Of a DNA stretch of 64,000 nt, positions 56,484-64,000 are shown one piece after another; the first letter of the stretch is position 1; every line of letters begins with the position of its first letter. The position numbers and the translations under genes are program-made. The notes under the pieces are model-generated. The model was given only the letters and a program-made list of their open reading frames with translations, did not search any database and was not told the origin of the DNA. The stretch lies in NCBI RefSeq assembly GCF_008710035.1, contig NZ_VYKI01000001.1, positions 174,857-238,856 of the forward strand, given 5' to 3'. The DNA is from Stenotrophomonas cyclobalanopsidis (GTDB taxonomy: Bacteria > Pseudomonadota > Gammaproteobacteria > Xanthomonadales > Xanthomonadaceae).

Positions 56484-56553
56484 GTAGCGCCGGGCCACGC
56501 CTGGCGGCTTCATGGCTGTGCGGCGCGATCGCCGGGCATGGCCCGGCGCTACC
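56484..56553. repeat. Inverted pair of GCCGGGC GTAG palindromes
   Basis: A direct copy with one arm mismatch (56484-56507) and an inverted copy (56531-56553). The GTAG head of the inverted copy provides the TAG stop codon of the aminotransferase gene. Confidence 0.85.
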
Positions 56554-57733
56554 GGAATCGCTGCAACCCACGCGCAATCCGCTCCACCGCCTCCTGCAGC
56601 CGCGGCACTTCCTGCGTATACGCCAGGCGCACATGCTGGTTGGCGCGATGGAAGCCGAAATCCAGGCCCGGGGTGAACGCCACGTGCTCGGTTTCCAGGA
56701 AGTGCGCGCAGAACGCCTGCGCATCATCAGTGAAGGCGCTGACATCGGCATACAGGTAGAACGCGCCCTGCGGCTCCACCTCGATGCGGAAGCCCAGCTC
56801 GCGCAGTGCGGGCAGCAGGAAATCGCGGCGCTGGCGGAACGCCTCGCGGCGCTGCTCGAAGATCGCCATCGATTCCTCGCTGAAACAGGCGAGGGCGGCA
56901 TGCTGGGCGATGCTCGACGCGCTGATGTACAGGTTCTGTGCCAGCTTCTCCAGATCAGGCACGGCCGCCGGCGGTGCCACCAGCCAGCCGAGCCGCCAGC
57001 CGGTCATGCCGAAGTACTTGGAGAAGCTGTTCAGCACGAACGCGCTGTCATCCACCTGCAGCACGCTGGGTGCATCCAGGCCATAGGTCAGGCCGTGGTA
57101 GATCTCGTCCACCACCAGGTGGCCACCGCGCGCATGCAGCGAGGTCGACAGCGCGGCCAGTTCATCGGCCGACAGCACGGTGCCGGTGGGGTTGGCCGGT
57201 GAAGCGACCAGCGCACCGACGCTGTCGGCATTCCAGTGCTGTTCCACCAGCGAGGGGGTCAGCTGGTAGGCGGTATCGGGGCCGACCGGCACCAGCTGCG
57301 CGCCGCCTTCCACCAGACGCAGGAAGTGGCGGTTGCAGGGGTAGCCGGGGTCGGCCAGCAGCCAGTGCCGGCCCGGATCAACCAGCAGGCTGCTGGCCAG
57401 CAGCAGTGCGCCGGAACCACCGGGGGTGACCACGATGCGTTCGGGGTCGATATCCAGCGCGTAGTGGCTGCGATAGAAACCGCTGATGGCCTGGCGCAGG
57501 GCCGGCAGGCCGCGTGCGGCGGTGTAGCGGGTGTGGCCGGCGGCCAGTGCGGCCTGGCCGGCGCGCACGACCGGCTCGGCGGTGGTGAAGTCCGGTTCGC
57601 CGATCTCCAGGTGGATCACATCGTGGCCCGCCTGTTCCAGCGCCTGCGCGCGGGCCAGCAGGGACATCACGTGGAAGGGGGCGATTTCATGGCTGCGCCG
57701 GCTGTAGCCCGGCGTGTGGGGCAGGGTGCTCAT
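56549..57733 (-). CDS. PLP-dependent aminotransferase, class I/II
   Basis: The 394-residue fold-type I enzyme has the PLP lysine in NSFSKYFGMTGWRLGW, the NPTG motif in SPANPTGTV, DEIYHGLTYG and the arginine near HVRLAYT. It resembles aspartate/aromatic aminotransferases of the alpha family; substrates are not clear. Its last codon is followed by TAG contributed by a GTAG palindrome (56549-56552). ATG 57733 gives the normal length. Confidence 0.88.
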   Translation of the reverse strand: MSTLPHTPGYSRRSHEIAPFHVMSLLARAQALEQAGHDVIHLEIGEPDFTTAEPVVRAGQAALAAGHTRYTAARGLPALRQAISGFYRSHYALDIDPERIVVTPGGSGALLLASSLLVDPGRHWLLADPGYPCNRHFLRLVEGGAQLVPVGPDTAYQLTPSLVEQHWNADSVGALVASPANPTGTVLSADELAALSTSLHARGGHLVVDEIYHGLTYGLDAPSVLQVDDSAFVLNSFSKYFGMTGWRLGWLVAPPAAVPDLEKLAQNLYISASSIAQHAALACFSEESMAIFEQRREAFRQRRDFLLPALRELGFRIEVEPQGAFYLYADVSAFTDDAQAFCAHFLETEHVAFTPGLDFGFHRANQHVRLAYTQEVPRLQEAVERIARGLQRFR

Positions 57734-57774
57734 GCCGCCATGGTACGCCGCCGGCAGGGGCCGCCGCAGCGGTG

Positions 57775-57831
57775 GTAGAGTCGAGCTTGCTCGACTGCGG
57801 CTGCGGTCAGTCGAGCAAGCTCGACTCTACC
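57775..57831. repeat. Inverted pair of TCGAGC-type GTAG palindromes
   Basis: Core TCGAGCTTGCTCGA (57775-57796) and its inverted copy (57810-57831) in the 143-bp gap between divergent genes, so it overlaps the likely promoter region. Confidence 0.85.
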
Positions 57832-57876
57832 TGCGCCACGGACGCCATTGCGTAACCGCACAAGGAGCCCTATCTC

Positions 57877-59988
57877 ATGAAATCCACCCTCTGCCTGTTG
57901 CTTGCCAGCCTGATGACCAGCACCGTTACCGCCGCCACCCCGCCCGTTCCGCCGGATGCCGCCAAGCACCCGCACGAGGTCAAGGCGCCGTTCGGCGCTA
58001 CCCGCACCGACGACTATTACTGGCTGCGCGACGACAAGCGCGAAAACAAGGACATGCTGGCCTACCTGCAGGCCGAGAATGCCTACACCGACCAGCTGCT
58101 GGCGCCGCTGAAGCCGCTCGAAGACACCCTGTACAAGGAGATCGTCGGCCGCATCAAGCAGGACGATTCCAGCGTGCCGGCGCGCGAGCGCGGCTACTGG
58201 TACTACAGCCGCTACGAGACCGGCCAGGATTACCCCATCCACGCGCGCCGCAAGGGCAGCATGGAGGCGGCCGAGGAAATCCTGCTGGATGTCAACGCGA
58301 TGGCCGCCGGCAAGGGCTACTTCAGCGTCGGCGCGATGGAAGTCAGCCAGGACAACCAGCTGCTGGCCTGGGCCGACGATGATGTCGGCCGCCGCCAGTA
58401 CACCATCCGCTTCAAGGACCTGGCCACCGGCAAGGTGCTGCCCGACGTCATCACCGGCAGCTCCGGCAACCTGGTCTGGGCGGACGACAACCGCACCGTG
58501 CTGTACGTCGAGAACGATCCGGAAACCCTGCTGACCGTGCGGGTCAAGAAGCACGTGCTGGGCACCCCGGCCAGCGCCGACTCCGTCGTCTACGAAGAGA
58601 AGGACGACAGCTTCTACATGGGCATCGGCCGTACCCGTGACGATCGCTTCATCACCATCGGCGTGCACAGCACCGTGTCCTCGGAAGAGCGTTACGCCCC
58701 GGCCAGCGACCCGACCACTTTCACCGTGCTGGCCCCGCGCCAGCGCGATGTCGAATACGATGCCGACCATTACGACGGCCGCTGGGTGATCCGCACCAAC
58801 GATGGGGCGAAGAACTTCAAGCTCGTCACCGCACCGACCGATGCCACTTCGCGTGCGCAGTGGAAGGACTGGATCGCGCACGACGATGCGGTGTTCATCG
58901 AAGGCTTCGAGCTGTTCGACAGCTACACCGCCATCGCCGAACGTTCCGAAGGCCTGGAGCGCATCCGCCTGCTGTTCAAGGATGGCCGCAGCGACTACGT
59001 GAAGGCCGACGAGCCGGCGTATTCGATGGGCCTGGGCGACAACACCGAGGCCGACACTCAGTGGCTGCGCTACGTCTACACCTCGATGACCACCCCGACC
59101 ACGGTATTCGAGCTGAACACCGCCACCGGCGAGCGCCGCCAGCTGAAGGTGCAGCCGGTCATCGGCTATGACGCCTCGAAGTACGAAACCGACCGCGTCT
59201 GGATCACCGCGCGTGACGGGGTGAAGTTGCCGGTGTCGCTGGTCTACCGCAAGGGCTACCAGAAGGATGGCAAGGGCGCGCTGTTCCAGTACGCCTACGG
59301 CAGCTACGGCATGTCGATGGACCCGTACTTCAACCAGACCGCGGTGAGCCTGCTCGACCGTGGCGTGGTCTACGCCATCGCCCACATCCGTGGCGGCCAG
59401 GAAATGGGTCGCGACTGGTACGAGAATGGCAAGCTGCTGCACAAGCAGAACACCTTCAACGACTTCATCGACGTCACCCGTGGCCTGGTGGCGCAGGGCT
59501 GGGCGGCCAGGGACCGCGTCGCCGCCTCCGGTGGCAGCGCCGGTGGCCTGCTGATGGGCGCGGTGGCCAACCAGGCGCCGCAGGATTACCGGGTGATGGT
59601 GGCGCAGGTGCCGTTCGTCGACGTGGTCACCACCATGCTCGACCCGACCATTCCGCTGACCACCAACGAGTACGACGAGTGGGGAAACCCGGAGCAGAAG
59701 CCGTACTACTACTACATGCTGTCCTACTCGCCCTACGACAACGTCAAGCAGCAGGCCTACCCGGCGCTGTTCGTGGGCACCGGCCTGTGGGACTCGCAGG
59801 TGCAGTACTGGGAACCGGCCAAGTGGGTGGCCAAGCTGCGTGACGACAACACCGGCCATTACCCGATCCTGTTCCGCACCAACATGGAAGCCGGCCACGG
59901 CGGCAAGTCGGGGCGCTTCCAGCGTTACCGCGAACTGTCCGAGTCGTATGCGTTCGTGCTGCAGCAGCTGGGCATCGTCCAGCCGTGA
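57877..59988 (+). CDS. Exported oligopeptidase B-like peptidase (S9A)
   Basis: The 703-residue serine peptidase has a signal peptide (about 1-20, ending VTA), a beta-propeller, and a catalytic domain with S554 in GGSAGG and H674 in MEAGHGGKSGR. The SPYDNV and THEYDEWGNP-like segments (here TNEYDEWGNP) are typical of protease II, which cuts after Arg or Lys. An exported form is common in Xanthomonadaceae but not in E. coli. ATG 57877 follows AAGGAG. Confidence 0.92.
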   Translation: MKSTLCLLLASLMTSTVTAATPPVPPDAAKHPHEVKAPFGATRTDDYYWLRDDKRENKDMLAYLQAENAYTDQLLAPLKPLEDTLYKEIVGRIKQDDSSVPARERGYWYYSRYETGQDYPIHARRKGSMEAAEEILLDVNAMAAGKGYFSVGAMEVSQDNQLLAWADDDVGRRQYTIRFKDLATGKVLPDVITGSSGNLVWADDNRTVLYVENDPETLLTVRVKKHVLGTPASADSVVYEEKDDSFYMGIGRTRDDRFITIGVHSTVSSEERYAPASDPTTFTVLAPRQRDVEYDADHYDGRWVIRTNDGAKNFKLVTAPTDATSRAQWKDWIAHDDAVFIEGFELFDSYTAIAERSEGLERIRLLFKDGRSDYVKADEPAYSMGLGDNTEADTQWLRYVYTSMTTPTTVFELNTATGERRQLKVQPVIGYDASKYETDRVWITARDGVKLPVSLVYRKGYQKDGKGALFQYAYGSYGMSMDPYFNQTAVSLLDRGVVYAIAHIRGGQEMGRDWYENGKLLHKQNTFNDFIDVTRGLVAQGWAARDRVAASGGSAGGLLMGAVANQAPQDYRVMVAQVPFVDVVTTMLDPTIPLTTNEYDEWGNPEQKPYYYYMLSYSPYDNVKQQAYPALFVGTGLWDSQVQYWEPAKWVAKLRDDNTGHYPILFRTNMEAGHGGKSGRFQRYRELSESYAFVLQQLGIVQP

Positions 59989-59996
59989 TCGCGACA

Positions 59997-60021
59997 GGGT
60001 GCCGGGCACTGCCTGGCACCC
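59997..60021. other. Hairpin after the oligopeptidase B-like gene
   Basis: GGGTGCCGGGCA and TGCCTGGCACCC arms (one mismatch) lie directly after the stop codon, without a T tract. May be a degenerate palindrome repeat or a weak terminator. Confidence 0.45.
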
Positions 60022-60042
60022 TGAACCGGTATCCTTGCGGCC

Positions 60043-60462
60043 ATGACCGCACCTGCGCCACTGCCTCCGGATGACACCCCGCCACCGCGCGTGGTGCGTT
60101 TCCGCTGGGCGTGGTGGCTGCTGGCCTACGCCAGCCTCGGCACCGGCATCGTCGGCATCTTCGTGCCGGGCCTGCCGACCACCGTATTCATCCTGATTTC
60201 GGCCTGGGCCGCCTCGCGCGGGTCCGAGCGCCTGCACACCTGGCTGCTGCAGCACCCGCGGTTCGGCCCGGCCATCGCCAACTGGCAGGCGCACGGTGCG
60301 GTCAGCCGCTACGGCAAGTGGATGGCCACGATCACCATGGCCGCGTGCGCCGGCATCATGCTGTGGTGCGTGCCGATCGCCTGGGTGAAGTGGTTTTCCA
60401 TCGGCAGCATGACCGTGGTGGCGATCTGGCTGTGGACGCGGCCGTTGCCGCCGCCGGAATAA
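60043..60462 (+). CDS. DUF454 (YbaN) family membrane protein
   Basis: The 139-residue inner-membrane protein has three predicted helices and the family motif LGTGIVGIFVPGLPTTVFILISAW, here seen from GIVGIFVPGLPTTVF onward, followed by HPRFGPAIANWQAHGAVS. Function unknown. The start ATG lies shortly after the hairpin at 60.0 kb. Confidence 0.88.
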   Translation: MTAPAPLPPDDTPPPRVVRFRWAWWLLAYASLGTGIVGIFVPGLPTTVFILISAWAASRGSERLHTWLLQHPRFGPAIANWQAHGAVSRYGKWMATITMAACAGIMLWCVPIAWVKWFSIGSMTVVAIWLWTRPLPPPE

Positions 60463-60469
60463 GGCTCCC

Positions 60470-60533
60470 GCCGGGCATGGCCCGGCGCTACCTGGGGCGC
60501 ACGGTTGCGGTAGCGCCGGGCCATGTCCGGCGG
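60470..60533. repeat. Inverted pair of GCCGGGC GTAG palindromes
   Basis: Inverted copy (60470-60492) and direct copy (60510-60533, one arm mismatch) between the DUF454 and lptM genes. Confidence 0.85.
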
Positions 60534-60591
60534 ATGCGTGGCCCTGCACCCTCTACCAACCGCTCAGCCGCCAATGGCTATACTCGGGCGC

Positions 60592-60843
60592 ATGAAGATC
60601 CCCCATCGCAACGTCATCCTGATTCCGCTGGCAGCGGCCTCGCTGCTGTTCCTGTCCGCCTGTGGCAACAAGGGCCCGCTGGTACTGCCGCAGAAGCCGG
60701 TGCCGGTGGAAGAGACGGTCGAACCGGCCGCCGCGCCCGAAACCACCCCGGAAGCCACCCCCGCCGCGACCCAGCCGACCAGCGACGGCAGCCCCTCGGT
60801 CACCCCGGACCCGATCAGGCCGGTGGACGGTGGGGATGAGTAA
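60592..60843 (+). CDS. lptM: LptM-like (YifL) small lipoprotein
   Basis: The 83-residue lipoprotein has the lipobox LSAC (cysteine 24) followed by GNKGPLVLP, the conserved LptM/YifL motif. A Pro/Ala/Thr-rich tail follows. In E. coli LptM helps mature the LptDE lipopolysaccharide translocon. The gene directly precedes dapF, the standard neighbourhood, and overlaps it by eight bases. Confidence 0.85.
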   Translation: MKIPHRNVILIPLAAASLLFLSACGNKGPLVLPQKPVPVEETVEPAAAPETTPEATPAATQPTSDGSPSVTPDPIRPVDGGDE

Positions 60844-61687
60844 GGCTGGCTCCAATGCCCTGCGCTTCAGCAAGATGCATGGTGCGGGCAACGATTTCGT
60901 AGTGATCGACCTGCGTGACGGCACGCCGCCGCCCACCCCTGAAGTGGCCGCGCGCCTGGCCGACCGCCACACCGGCGTAGGCTGCGACCAGATCCTCACC
61001 ATCGAGGCCCCGCGTGCGGACGGCTCGGTGGCGTCCTATCGGATCTGGAATGCCGACGGTTCCAATTCCGAGCAGTGCGGCAACGGCGCGCGCTGCATTG
61101 CCGCCTGGCTGGTGCGCGAGGGCAGTGCCCAGGGCGAGGGCTTCGTGATCGACAGCCCGCTGGCCAGCCATGAGGTGCAGGTGCTGGGCGATGGCCGCTT
61201 CTCGGTGGCCATGGGCGTGCCGGCGTTCGAACCGGCGCAGGTGCCGCTGGTGGGCTTCGCCCATGCGCGCGATGAATACCTGATGCCGCTGCAGGGCGAG
61301 ACCGTGCGCTTTTCGGCCGTGTCGATGGGCAATCCGCACGCGGTCATCGAAGTGGGCCTGGTCGATGCCGCGCCGGTCGAGCGCGTCGGCGCACTGCTGC
61401 AGCAGCATGCTTCGTTCCCGCAGTCGGTCAACGTGGGTTTCGCCCAGGTGATGGGCCCGGACCATGCGCGCCTGCGCGTGTACGAACGTGGCGTCGGCGA
61501 AACCCTGGCCTGCGGCAGTGGTGCCTGCGCCGCCGCCGTCACCCTGATGCAGCGCGGCCGCCTGCAGGCCGATGCACGCATCAGCCTGCCCGGTGGCGAG
61601 CTGCGCATCCAGTGGCCGGGCGAAGGCCAGCCGGTGGTCATGGCCGGCCCGACCGCATTCGTCTTCGAAGGGGAGTGGATCGCATGA
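60836..61687 (+). CDS. dapF: Diaminopimelate epimerase
   Basis: The 283-residue enzyme converts LL- to meso-diaminopimelate for lysine and peptidoglycan. The two catalytic cysteines are C81 (QCGNGARC) and C226 (ACGSGACA). It starts [15 protein letters not shown] after a short leader. ATG 60836 overlaps the lptM stop, and its own stop overlaps the DUF484 start (ATGA). Confidence 0.96.
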   Translation: MSKAGSNALRFSKMHGAGNDFVVIDLRDGTPPPTPEVAARLADRHTGVGCDQILTIEAPRADGSVASYRIWNADGSNSEQCGNGARCIAAWLVREGSAQGEGFVIDSPLASHEVQVLGDGRFSVAMGVPAFEPAQVPLVGFAHARDEYLMPLQGETVRFSAVSMGNPHAVIEVGLVDAAPVERVGALLQQHASFPQSVNVGFAQVMGPDHARLRVYERGVGETLACGSGACAAAVTLMQRGRLQADARISLPGGELRIQWPGEGQPVVMAGPTAFVFEGEWIA

Positions 61688-62358
61688 GTGAGACCGTCGA
61701 CAAGCTCGGGGGCCATGACGTCGCTGCGTGGTTGCGGCGCCATCCCGGCTTCCTCAAGCAGTTCCCGGACCTGGCCCTGACCCTGGTGGTGCCGCGCGAT
61801 GACGGCCCGACCGCGTCGCTGGCCAGCTACCAGCTGGAAGTGCTGCGCGAGAAGAACCGCGAGCTGGCGCGACGGTTGGCCGACCTGGGCGCGACCGCCC
61901 AGGTCAACGAGCGGTTGGCGGTGCGCACGCATCAGCTGACCCTGGCTCTGATGAAGCAGGACAACGCCGCCGACACCCTGCGTGCGATGGCGGCCTCGCT
62001 GCAGGAAGATTTTGCCGGTGACCTGGTGCGGCTGGTGGTGCACACGCCGGTGGCCGGTCTGGAACGAGCCGAATGGCTGCAGGTGATCGCCGCCGATGAC
62101 GCGCAGCTGGGGCCGTTCCGTGATTGCCTGAAGGACGGCGAGCCGATCTGCGGGCGCCTGCAGCCTGAGAAGAACGCCGTGCTGTACGGCGCGCGCAGCG
62201 ATGAAGTGCAGACCACCGCACTGCTGCCGCTGCCGGGCATCGGCCTGATCGCCGTCGGCAGCCACGATGCCAACCGCTTCTACCCGGGCATGGGCACGCT
62301 GTTCCTGCGCATGATGGGCGATGCCCTGGTCGCCGGCCTGAAGCGCTTCGAGCGCTGA
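61684..62358 (+). CDS. DUF484 family protein
   Basis: The 224-residue protein has the DUF484 N-terminus [19 protein letters not shown], a short coiled coil and a GAF-like C-terminal domain. The gene lies between dapF and xerC in many gammaproteobacteria, as here. Function is not established; a link to XerC or recombination is only suggested by position. Confidence 0.88.
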   Translation: MSETVDKLGGHDVAAWLRRHPGFLKQFPDLALTLVVPRDDGPTASLASYQLEVLREKNRELARRLADLGATAQVNERLAVRTHQLTLALMKQDNAADTLRAMAASLQEDFAGDLVRLVVHTPVAGLERAEWLQVIAADDAQLGPFRDCLKDGEPICGRLQPEKNAVLYGARSDEVQTTALLPLPGIGLIAVGSHDANRFYPGMGTLFLRMMGDALVAGLKRFER

Positions 62359-62374
62359 GCCGGGGCGCACGTCG

Positions 62375-63253
62375 ATGAGCGCGGTACAGCACTTCCTGCA
62401 GCACCTGCAGGTGGAACGGCGGATGTCGGCGCATACGCTCGATGCTTATCGCCGTGACCTGGACGCGCTGTCGGTGTGGGTGGAACCGCGCGGCGTGGCG
62501 GTGGAGGCACTGGATGCCGAAACGCTGCGCCAGTTCGTCGCCGATGAGCATCGTCGCGGGCTGTCGGCCAAGAGCCTGCAGCGCCGCCTGTCGGCCTGCC
62601 GCAGCTTCTATGCCTGGCTGCTCAAGCACGGGCGCATCGAAGTGAGCCCTGCGGCGACCCTGAAGGCGCCCCGTGCACCACGGCGCCTGCCGCAGGTGCT
62701 CGATGCCGACGAAGCGGTGCAGCTGGTCGAGCTGGAACCGGAAGGCGAACTCGGCCGCCGCGACCGCGCGCTGCTGGAACTGTTCTATTCCTCCGGCCTG
62801 CGCCTGAGCGAAGTGTGTGCGCTGACCTGGCGCGACCTGGATTTCAACAGCGGCTTGGTCAACGTGCTGGGCAAGGGCAACCGCCAGCGCCGGGTGCCCT
62901 TCGGCCGCCCGGCACGCGAAGCACTGCTGGCCTGGCGCGCGGAAAGTGGCGGCGGCCCGGCGACGCCAGTGTTTCCCGGCCGCAACGGGCCGATCAGCCA
63001 GCGTGCGGTGCAGATCCGCATCCGCCAGCTGGCCCAGCGGCAGGGGCTGTTCAAGCACGTGCACCCGCATATGCTGCGGCACAGTTTCGCCAGCCACATC
63101 CTGGAATCCTCCGGCGACCTGCGCGGTGTGCAGGAGCTGCTCGGTCACGCCGATATCGCAACGACGCAGATCTACACCCATCTGGATTTCCAGCACCTGG
63201 CCAAGGTCTACGACGCCGCGCATCCGCGCGCGAAGCGTAAGCCGGTAGCCTGA
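62375..63253 (+). CDS. xerC: Tyrosine recombinase XerC
   Basis: The 292-residue recombinase resolves chromosome dimers at dif with XerD. The SAM-like N-terminal domain is followed by the catalytic set R143, K167, H232-x2-R235, H258 and nucleophile Y267. It sits in the conserved dapF-DUF484-xerC order, so it is the housekeeping enzyme, not a phage integrase. ATG 62375. Confidence 0.95.
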   Translation: MSAVQHFLQHLQVERRMSAHTLDAYRRDLDALSVWVEPRGVAVEALDAETLRQFVADEHRRGLSAKSLQRRLSACRSFYAWLLKHGRIEVSPAATLKAPRAPRRLPQVLDADEAVQLVELEPEGELGRRDRALLELFYSSGLRLSEVCALTWRDLDFNSGLVNVLGKGNRQRRVPFGRPAREALLAWRAESGGGPATPVFPGRNGPISQRAVQIRIRQLAQRQGLFKHVHPHMLRHSFASHILESSGDLRGVQELLGHADIATTQIYTHLDFQHLAKVYDAAHPRAKRKPVA

Positions 63254-63258
63254 CCGTC

Positions 63259-63543
63259 CGCAGGGCATGGCCCGGCGCTACCGGTCGGGGTTGGTTGGGG
63301 CTGCGTGATCCGCCGGGCATGGCCCGGCACTACCGGTCGGGGTTGGTTGGGGCTGCGTGATCCGCCGGGCATGGCCCGGCGCTACCGGTGGGGGTTGTTT
63401 AGGGCTGCGTGATCCGCCGGGCATGGCCCGGCGCTACCGGTCGGGGTTGGTTGGGGCTGCGTGATCCGCCGGGCATGGCCCGGCGCTACCGGTGGGGGTT
63501 GTTTGGGGCTGCGTGATCCGCCGGGCATGGCCCGGCGCTACCG
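63259..63543 (-). repeat. Six-copy tandem array of GTAG palindromes, 52-bp period
   Basis: The core GGGCATGGCCC begins at 63263, 63315, 63367, 63419, 63471 and 63523, exactly 52 bp apart each time. Spacers come in two versions, GGTCGGGGTTGGTTGGGG (after units 1, 2 and 4) and GGTGGGGGTTGTTT.GGG (after units 3 and 5), and share GCTGCGTGATCCGCC. One unit has GCACTACC instead of GCGCTACC. All units point the same way. Confidence 0.95.
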
Positions 63544-63564
63544 GTTCCGTGGAGCATCTCCGAG

Positions 63565-63585
63565 GTAGCGCCGGGCCATGCCCGG
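63565..63585 (+). repeat. GTAG palindrome, GCCGGGC type
   Basis: Single copy in the opposite orientation to the array just upstream. Confidence 0.85.
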
Positions 63586-63637
63586 CAAGCGCAGCGGTAT
63601 CTGTGCCTCCGCCCTGAACGGCAGCCACCCGCACAGG

Positions 63638-63664
63638 CTTGATCGCTCCCGGCGCTGTCCCCAT
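63638..63664 (+). promoter_or_regulatory. Sigma-32 heat-shock promoter of hslV
   Basis: CTTGAT (63638-63643) and CCCCAT (63659-63664) are separated by 15 bp, close to the heat-shock consensus CTTGAA-N13-15-CCCCAT. The promoter is 28 bp upstream of the hslV ATG. Confidence 0.7.
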
Positions 63665-63691
63665 CTCCCGTGAACAGCTATCGGAGGCCGC

Positions 63692-64000
63692 ATGGACCCC
63701 AGTCAGAATCCCAATGTTTTCCACGCCACCACCATCGTCTGCGTGCGCCGCGGCGACCACGTGGCGATTGCCGGTGATGGCCAGGTCACCCTCGGCCACA
63801 CGGTGATGAAGGGCAATGCGCGCAAGGTGCGCCGCCTCGGCCGCGACGGCCAGGTGCTGGCCGGCTTCGCCGGTGCCGCCGCCGATGCTTTCACCCTGTT
63901 CGAGCTGTTCGAGGCCAAGCTGGAAAAGCATGGCCAGCTGCAGCGCGCCGCCGTCGAGCTGGCCAAGGATTGGCGTACCGAACGCCGCCTGGGCAAGCTG
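63692..64000 (+). CDS. hslV: ATP-dependent protease subunit HslV (partial)
   Basis: The first 103 residues of the proteasome-like peptidase are present; the gene runs off the window. The catalytic N-terminal threonine is expected at T13 in [12 protein letters not shown], so a 12-residue propeptide must be removed, longer than the single methionine in E. coli. [20 protein letters not shown] follows as in the family. GGAGG lies five bases before ATG 63692. hslU should lie beyond the window. Confidence 0.95.
   Translation, partial: MDPSQNPNVFHATTIVCVRRGDHVAIAGDGQVTLGHTVMKGNARKVRRLGRDGQVLAGFAGAAADAFTLFELFEAKLEKHGQLQRAAVELAKDWRTERRLGKL

Noticed and set aside
62375..63253. Tyrosine recombinase as a sign of an integrated element
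   Set aside because: Gene order dapF-DUF484-xerC and full sequence identify the housekeeping XerC; no attachment-site duplication was seen.
63259..63543. Regularly spaced repeats that could be a CRISPR array
   Set aside because: The repeated part includes the spacers, which come in only two versions; the core is a GTAG palindrome found singly all over the window; no cas gene is near.

Overview
The window is a 64 kb chromosomal segment of a high-GC gammaproteobacterium of the family Xanthomonadaceae, most likely a Stenotrophomonas of the S. maltophilia group. The gene content and order point that way: an aceF-lpd pair with a lipoyl domain on E3, atpIBEFHAGDC next to glmU and glmS, and YajQ, HslV and TonB receptors of Xanthomonas type. 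So do dozens of short palindromes headed by GTAG, the REP family for which S. maltophilia is known. No rRNA, tRNA, CRISPR array, prophage or transposase gene was found. The first 73 bases are a G-run followed by a C-rich run and look like a sequencing or contig-end artefact.

Layout. 0.1-6.6 kb: two outer-membrane beta-barrel proteins, a hypoxanthine/uracil-DNA glycosylase, and the E2 and E3 subunits of pyruvate dehydrogenase, followed by a five-unit palindrome array. 6.9-16.2 kb: the complete F0F1-ATP synthase operon behind a good sigma-70 promoter, then gtrA and glmU. 16.3-23.9 kb: a six-gene operon on the minus strand (membrane-fusion adaptor, ABC ATPase, two FtsX/MacB-type permeases, sigma-54 response regulator, histidine kinase). 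It has a sigma-54 promoter and palindromic activator sites in front of its first gene. glmS diverges from it. 25.8-29.5 kb: an accessory stretch of orphan genes, with a candidate structured leader RNA and an imperfect 50-bp direct repeat flanking a low-GC lipoprotein gene. 29.6-38.6 kb: an exported PEP-synthase-like protein, a YddG-type exporter, a TonB receptor paired with a pectinesterase, and a CBS-domain protein.

38.1-50.5 kb: two VOC proteins, a PLP cysteine-metabolising enzyme, oligopeptidase A, an SDR, an aryl-aldehyde/aryl-alcohol dehydrogenase pair with an AcoR-like regulator that lacks its AAA+ domain, YajQ, and a drug/metabolite transporter. 50.7-53.2 kb: methionine importer genes metNI without metQ, and a HigBA toxin-antitoxin pair. 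53.2-64 kb: a lipocalin, two exported prolyl-oligopeptidase-family peptidases flanking an aminotransferase, then lptM-dapF-DUF484-xerC, a six-copy 52-bp palindrome array, and the start of hslV behind a sigma-32 promoter.

Most genes are housekeeping. The parts that deserve a second look are: the self-contained sigma-54 ABC-exporter/two-component module; the pseudoknot-bearing leader RNA near 26.7 kb; the AAA-less regulator with a perfect inverted repeat upstream of its presumed target; the exported PEP-synthase-like protein with swapped domain order; the two UUCG/UGAU-type hairpins between atpE and atpF; and the REP arrays, two copies of which supply the stop codons of genes.
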